NCBI RefSeq assembly: GCF_028583425.1
Contig: NC_072791.1
Span: 191,928,311-191,992,310 of the forward strand
Length of the DNA: 64,000 nucleotides
Source of the DNA: Eublepharis macularius
Taxonomy: Eukaryota > Chordata > Lepidosauria > Squamata > Eublepharidae
Direction: 5' to 3'
Notes under the pieces: model-generated
What the model was told of the DNA's origin: nothing
The model's input: the letters and a program-made list of their open reading frames with translations, nothing else
Databases searched by the model: none
In this document: positions 61,245-64,000 of the stretch, one piece after another
Numbering within the stretch: position 1 is the stretch's first letter
How the letters are laid out: the number at the start of each line of letters is the position of its first letter
Program-made: the position numbers and the translations under genes

Positions 61245-61362
61245 GGGCCAAGCTACACATGACGAATGACACTTGAACGGCAAGTGGATTGAGTGGAGGG
61301 CAAGTGAACAGGGAGAAATACACTTGCCGTTCAAGTGTCATTCGTCATGTGTAGCTTGGCCC
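61245..61362 (-). mobile_element. Harbinger-type MITE, copy 2 (118 bp), TSD TCA
   Basis: It has the same GGGCCAAGCTACACATGACG ends as 58245-58361, with the core in inverse orientation and few differences between the copies. The flanks are TCA at 61242-61244 and 61363-61365, again a TNA triplet. The high similarity of the two copies suggests fairly recent movement. Confidence 0.75.
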
Positions 61363-61525
61363 TCAGTGTTGTTATTATCCCCACAATTCAGCTGGAGAGC
61401 TGGGCTAGGAGGAGTGGCTGACCCTAGGTCCCCTGCAGAGCTCATGGCAGTAGAGAGAGTCGAACCAGCCAATTGCTGATTCACAGACCAACCACTTAAC
61501 CACTGTGCTACAGCAGCTTACCTTA
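61363..61525 (-). repeat. tRNA-derived SINE fragment, reverse
   Basis: On - it reads GTAGCACAGTGGTTAAGTGG...GCAATTGGCTGGTTCGACTC, the head of a tRNA-SINE with A and B boxes. It is partial, and the MITE at 61245 sits at its distal edge. Confidence 0.6.
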
Positions 61526-62390
61526 GAATTGGGAAGATCTGACACCTCCCCCCCCCATCCACTGGACATCAAGAGACTCACACAGACAGAACATTGGGAG
61601 GAGTGAAGACTTTCCTTCAAATGCATGAAACACAACTTAGTGACTAACTGTTATAGTTCATTTCAGATTGGAATTCCCTCCACACACACAGACATAATTG
61701 GATAGAGAACCTCAGAGGTGTTTTTCTTTCCAGTTAGTGATTTGGTTTTCTTGAATTGTGTAAAGTTATTTGTTGTAAGCACCTTTTCTGCAATATACCT
61801 GTTTCTCTGTTGAGGCACAGTTCTAGACTACATAGGTTGCTCAGAGAAGATACGATCTGTGCATGACCCTAATTAAAGGCTAGAGGATTGACTAATAGCT
61901 GAATGGTGGTAAGATATTAGCCAACATTGTGCATGTTAGAAATATTAAAATAAAAAGTACACATTACTAGAATTTCTAAATAAACAAAGGTTACAGGTAA
62001 TTGTGTTGGTCCAATGTGAAGACTTTTTATTATTAACTGTGTAAGCGTGGCCACTGTTGTCTCAGGGCTGCAGTCTCATTGCTCACTAACTTGGAAGTAA
62101 GACTTGCTGAAAATAAGCATAGGGTTGAGCTTGAGAGACAATGGTGACTTTTATATGTTAGCTAAGCTGCTAGAGCAATATGCATAAGAAGACTTCCTGA
62201 AGCTGTTGGTGGGGAAGTGTAGAAGAGTGAAAACAAACCCTTTGGAAGGAATTGGAAGTTTTTACACGACATTCAGTTGTTGTCCAGAGGGTATAAGGGA
62301 CACCTGGAAGCCTTCTGGGACAGGAATATAAGGGGTGGGGGTTGTGACTCAAGGCTATGCAGAACGTCCCAGGTTCATTCCCAGGTTCAT
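61526..62390. other. Noncoding sequence without recognised genes
   Basis: If the 60.3-kb exon is real, this is its first intron. Only repeat pieces such as 62065-62135 are seen. Confidence 0.4.
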
Positions 62391-62394
62391 TCCA

Positions 62395-62545
62395 CAGGTT
62401 CATTCTCCATTCAAAAGTAGTAGATAGTGGGTGACGTGAAAAGCTTCTGTCTGAACCCCTGGAGAGCTGTTGCTCTTCAGAGCAAGACAGGACTGACCTT
62501 AACAGACAAAAGGGGTCTGATTCAGTATAAAGCCGCTTCACTCTT
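62395..62545 (+). repeat. tRNA-derived SINE, 3' part
   Basis: GTGACGTGAAAAGCTTCTGTCTG, GGAGAGCTGTTGCTC, then AAAGGGGTCTGATTCAGTATAAAG, the body of the family at 26780. Confidence 0.6.
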
Positions 62546-62886
62546 GGGTCAAGGGTCACAATGTATGGGCTTGGTTTTGCAGAGATATAGTACTGTAAGC
62601 CTTGTTTGCCAACAGGCGTGAGAATCTCTGCTTCAGTTGTATGACTCTCGTAAAAGTCTCACTTTGTGTAATATGAATGCGGCAAGGTGGAGACTTTCTT
62701 GTATTTAATTGTGGCTAGATAGGGGTGTGAATTTTAGTATATTTACTTGGCAAGTTCATCCATCAGGGTTGCTGTTTTCCCTTCCTTGGGAACACGTCCC
62801 ATTGAAATCAGCCAGACTTGCTTCTGGCTAAATGCTGATGGATGGGATCAGGTCACACAGTGCAAGTTAGAATTCCTCTGGGCTGA

Positions 62887-63088
62887 AAGCCAAGCTACAA
62901 GTGACGCCTGACACATGTTGGACACTTGTCAGCTTCCCTCAAGTTTTGATGGGAAATGTAGGCATCCTACTCTTGCAGCTGTAATGGAGAGCCAAGCTGT
63001 AAAACCAGGACGCCTACATTTCCCATCAAAACATGAGGGAAGCTGACAAGTGTCCAACTTGTGTCAGGCGTTACCTGTAGCTTGGCTC
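62887..63088 (+). mobile_element. Palindromic MITE with AGCCAAGCTAC ends, Harbinger-like
   Basis: The ends AGCCAAGCTACAAGTGACGC and the inverse (GCGTTACCTGTAGCTTGGCT) resemble the 58245/61245 family. Long inner arms (ACACTTGTCAGCTTCCCTCA, then TTTTGATGGGAAATGTAGGC) return inverted. The target duplication is unclear (TGA on the left, ACA on the right). Confidence 0.6.
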
Positions 63089-64000
63089 ACAGACTGAAGG
63101 ACATACCACGTTACAGGCAATATGGCCTCGCTGGTTGCCTCAAGTATGGCTTTTCCTTCCATTCTGTATGGAAAACTAGCAAACAGTTTGCCTTTCTGAG
63201 TGCAAGCGCAGTAGTTTTCCTTCTAAGAATAGTAGGTGACTGAAGCTGACAGTGTTTAGTTGACCGTTAAAATCAGTCATTCTTTTACATTTGGATTTTA
63301 CTACAATGTTAATGGAAGTTAGATGTTCCTTTTTTAAAAAAAGGTGTTATGCCCCAATGTGTTACGTATATGTTATGCTATCTGAAACATATAGAATATT
63401 CCCTTAATAAGAAAACTAAGCCTGGATCTCCACAAATTTGGCATCCATCTAGAATGTATATTCACCGAAGACACTTCTACCCTGAAACAGAGGGGATAGA
63501 TCTTGTCTCTGACATCACCTCATGTTTTAGAAGTTCTCAGAACCTCCAAGGCCCAATACCTTCCCAGTTCCAAGCTAGGGAAGAGGAGGGAGCTCATACC
63601 TGAGTACCAGAGTACCCAGAATGCTTCCGTGTCTGGTGTGACAGCTGAAGTGAGCATCCACTCCCTTTCCCCTACCTCTGAGCAGGGAATTGGAGTTGAG
63701 AAGGTTTTTCTGTCACACCACTTGGAAGATGCTCAGAAAGCACCCTCTCACTTGGAGGAGAGCTCTTGACACTTTCTGAAGCCTGGAGAAGAAGAAAAGG
63801 TCGTTCCCTGATTTTGTGCTGACTTGAGACACATCTTTCTCAAGATCAGCCTTTGTTCATTTTGGGGTTCCCAGAGAGATGGGAGTTCTCCCCAGAATAA
63901 AAAAGACACTTGTGACCAACTGGCAGGCATAGTCACCCTGGTATTTTGAAATAGGCCTCACTGTTGTGGTAATATGTCTTTCCCTTTATTTAATGTAATC
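63089..64000. other. Noncoding or possible exon-containing sequence at the right edge
   Basis: Two overlapping + frames (63349-63603 and 63503-63769) are open, with somewhat protein-like composition. I recognise no domain and no convincing donor/acceptor pair. If the 60.3-kb exon is real, this would be intronic or a later exon. Confidence 0.3.

Noticed and set aside
1-64000. CRISPR array or prokaryotic operon
   Set aside because: No regularly spaced direct repeats. Introns, SINEs and poly(A) signals show vertebrate nuclear DNA.

Overview
This is vertebrate, most likely squamate reptile (lizard, possibly gekkotan), nuclear DNA. The evidence is spliced genes with GT-AG introns, an AT-rich intergenic background, and many copies of tRNA-headed SINEs of the type common in lizards. 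A 5S-rRNA-derived SINE, palindromic hAT and Harbinger MITEs and decayed LINEs are also present. The species assignment is inferred from remembered repeat types, not from a search. No rRNA gene, functional tRNA gene, CRISPR array or prokaryotic operon is seen.

The coding content is concentrated in the first 7.6 kb. A PIF/Harbinger-type DDE nuclease, of which only the 3' exon is in the window, lies on + at 359-1069. It is followed by two intact-looking four-exon genes for Myb/SANT-like (trihelix-type) DNA-binding proteins. Gene A is on - (5331 to 1878, 370 aa) and gene B on + (5931 to 7599, 250 aa). I rebuilt both genes from splice signals. All six introns are in phase 1, and both proteins have the order MSANT domain, acidic linker, linker, coiled coil. 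A and B start head to head across a 599-bp region with E2F-like, CCAAT, NRF1-like and ETS-like sites. The nuclease and A end tail to tail, each with a poly(A) signal. Harbinger elements are known to carry a nuclease plus one Myb-like helper. A cassette with two related, divergently transcribed helpers is the most interesting thing here. It could be an unusual Harbinger transposon or a domesticated locus.

From 7.6 to about 10 kb there is noncoding DNA ending in a CpG-containing, promoter-like patch near 9.8 kb. From 10 to 60 kb I see no convincing host gene, only unique AT-rich sequence and interspersed repeats. These include a non-autonomous hAT with a perfect 8-bp target duplication (16.2-17.0 kb), a hairpin hAT MITE in two opposite copies (18.75 and 47.8 kb), a compound inverted repeat (25.2-25.9 kb), a 5S-SINE (35.7 kb), LINE remnants (48.9-49.6 and 50.1-51.4 kb), and many tRNA-SINEs.

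The last 4 kb contain a CpG-rich, promoter-like region at 60.05-60.98 kb with a possible first coding exon (60323-60429) of a host gene running rightward out of the window. They also contain Harbinger-type MITEs with 3-bp TNA target duplications (58.2 and 61.2 kb) and a related one at 62.9 kb. If the nuclease cassette is a live transposon, it or a relative could have moved such MITEs, but its own termini are not visible here.
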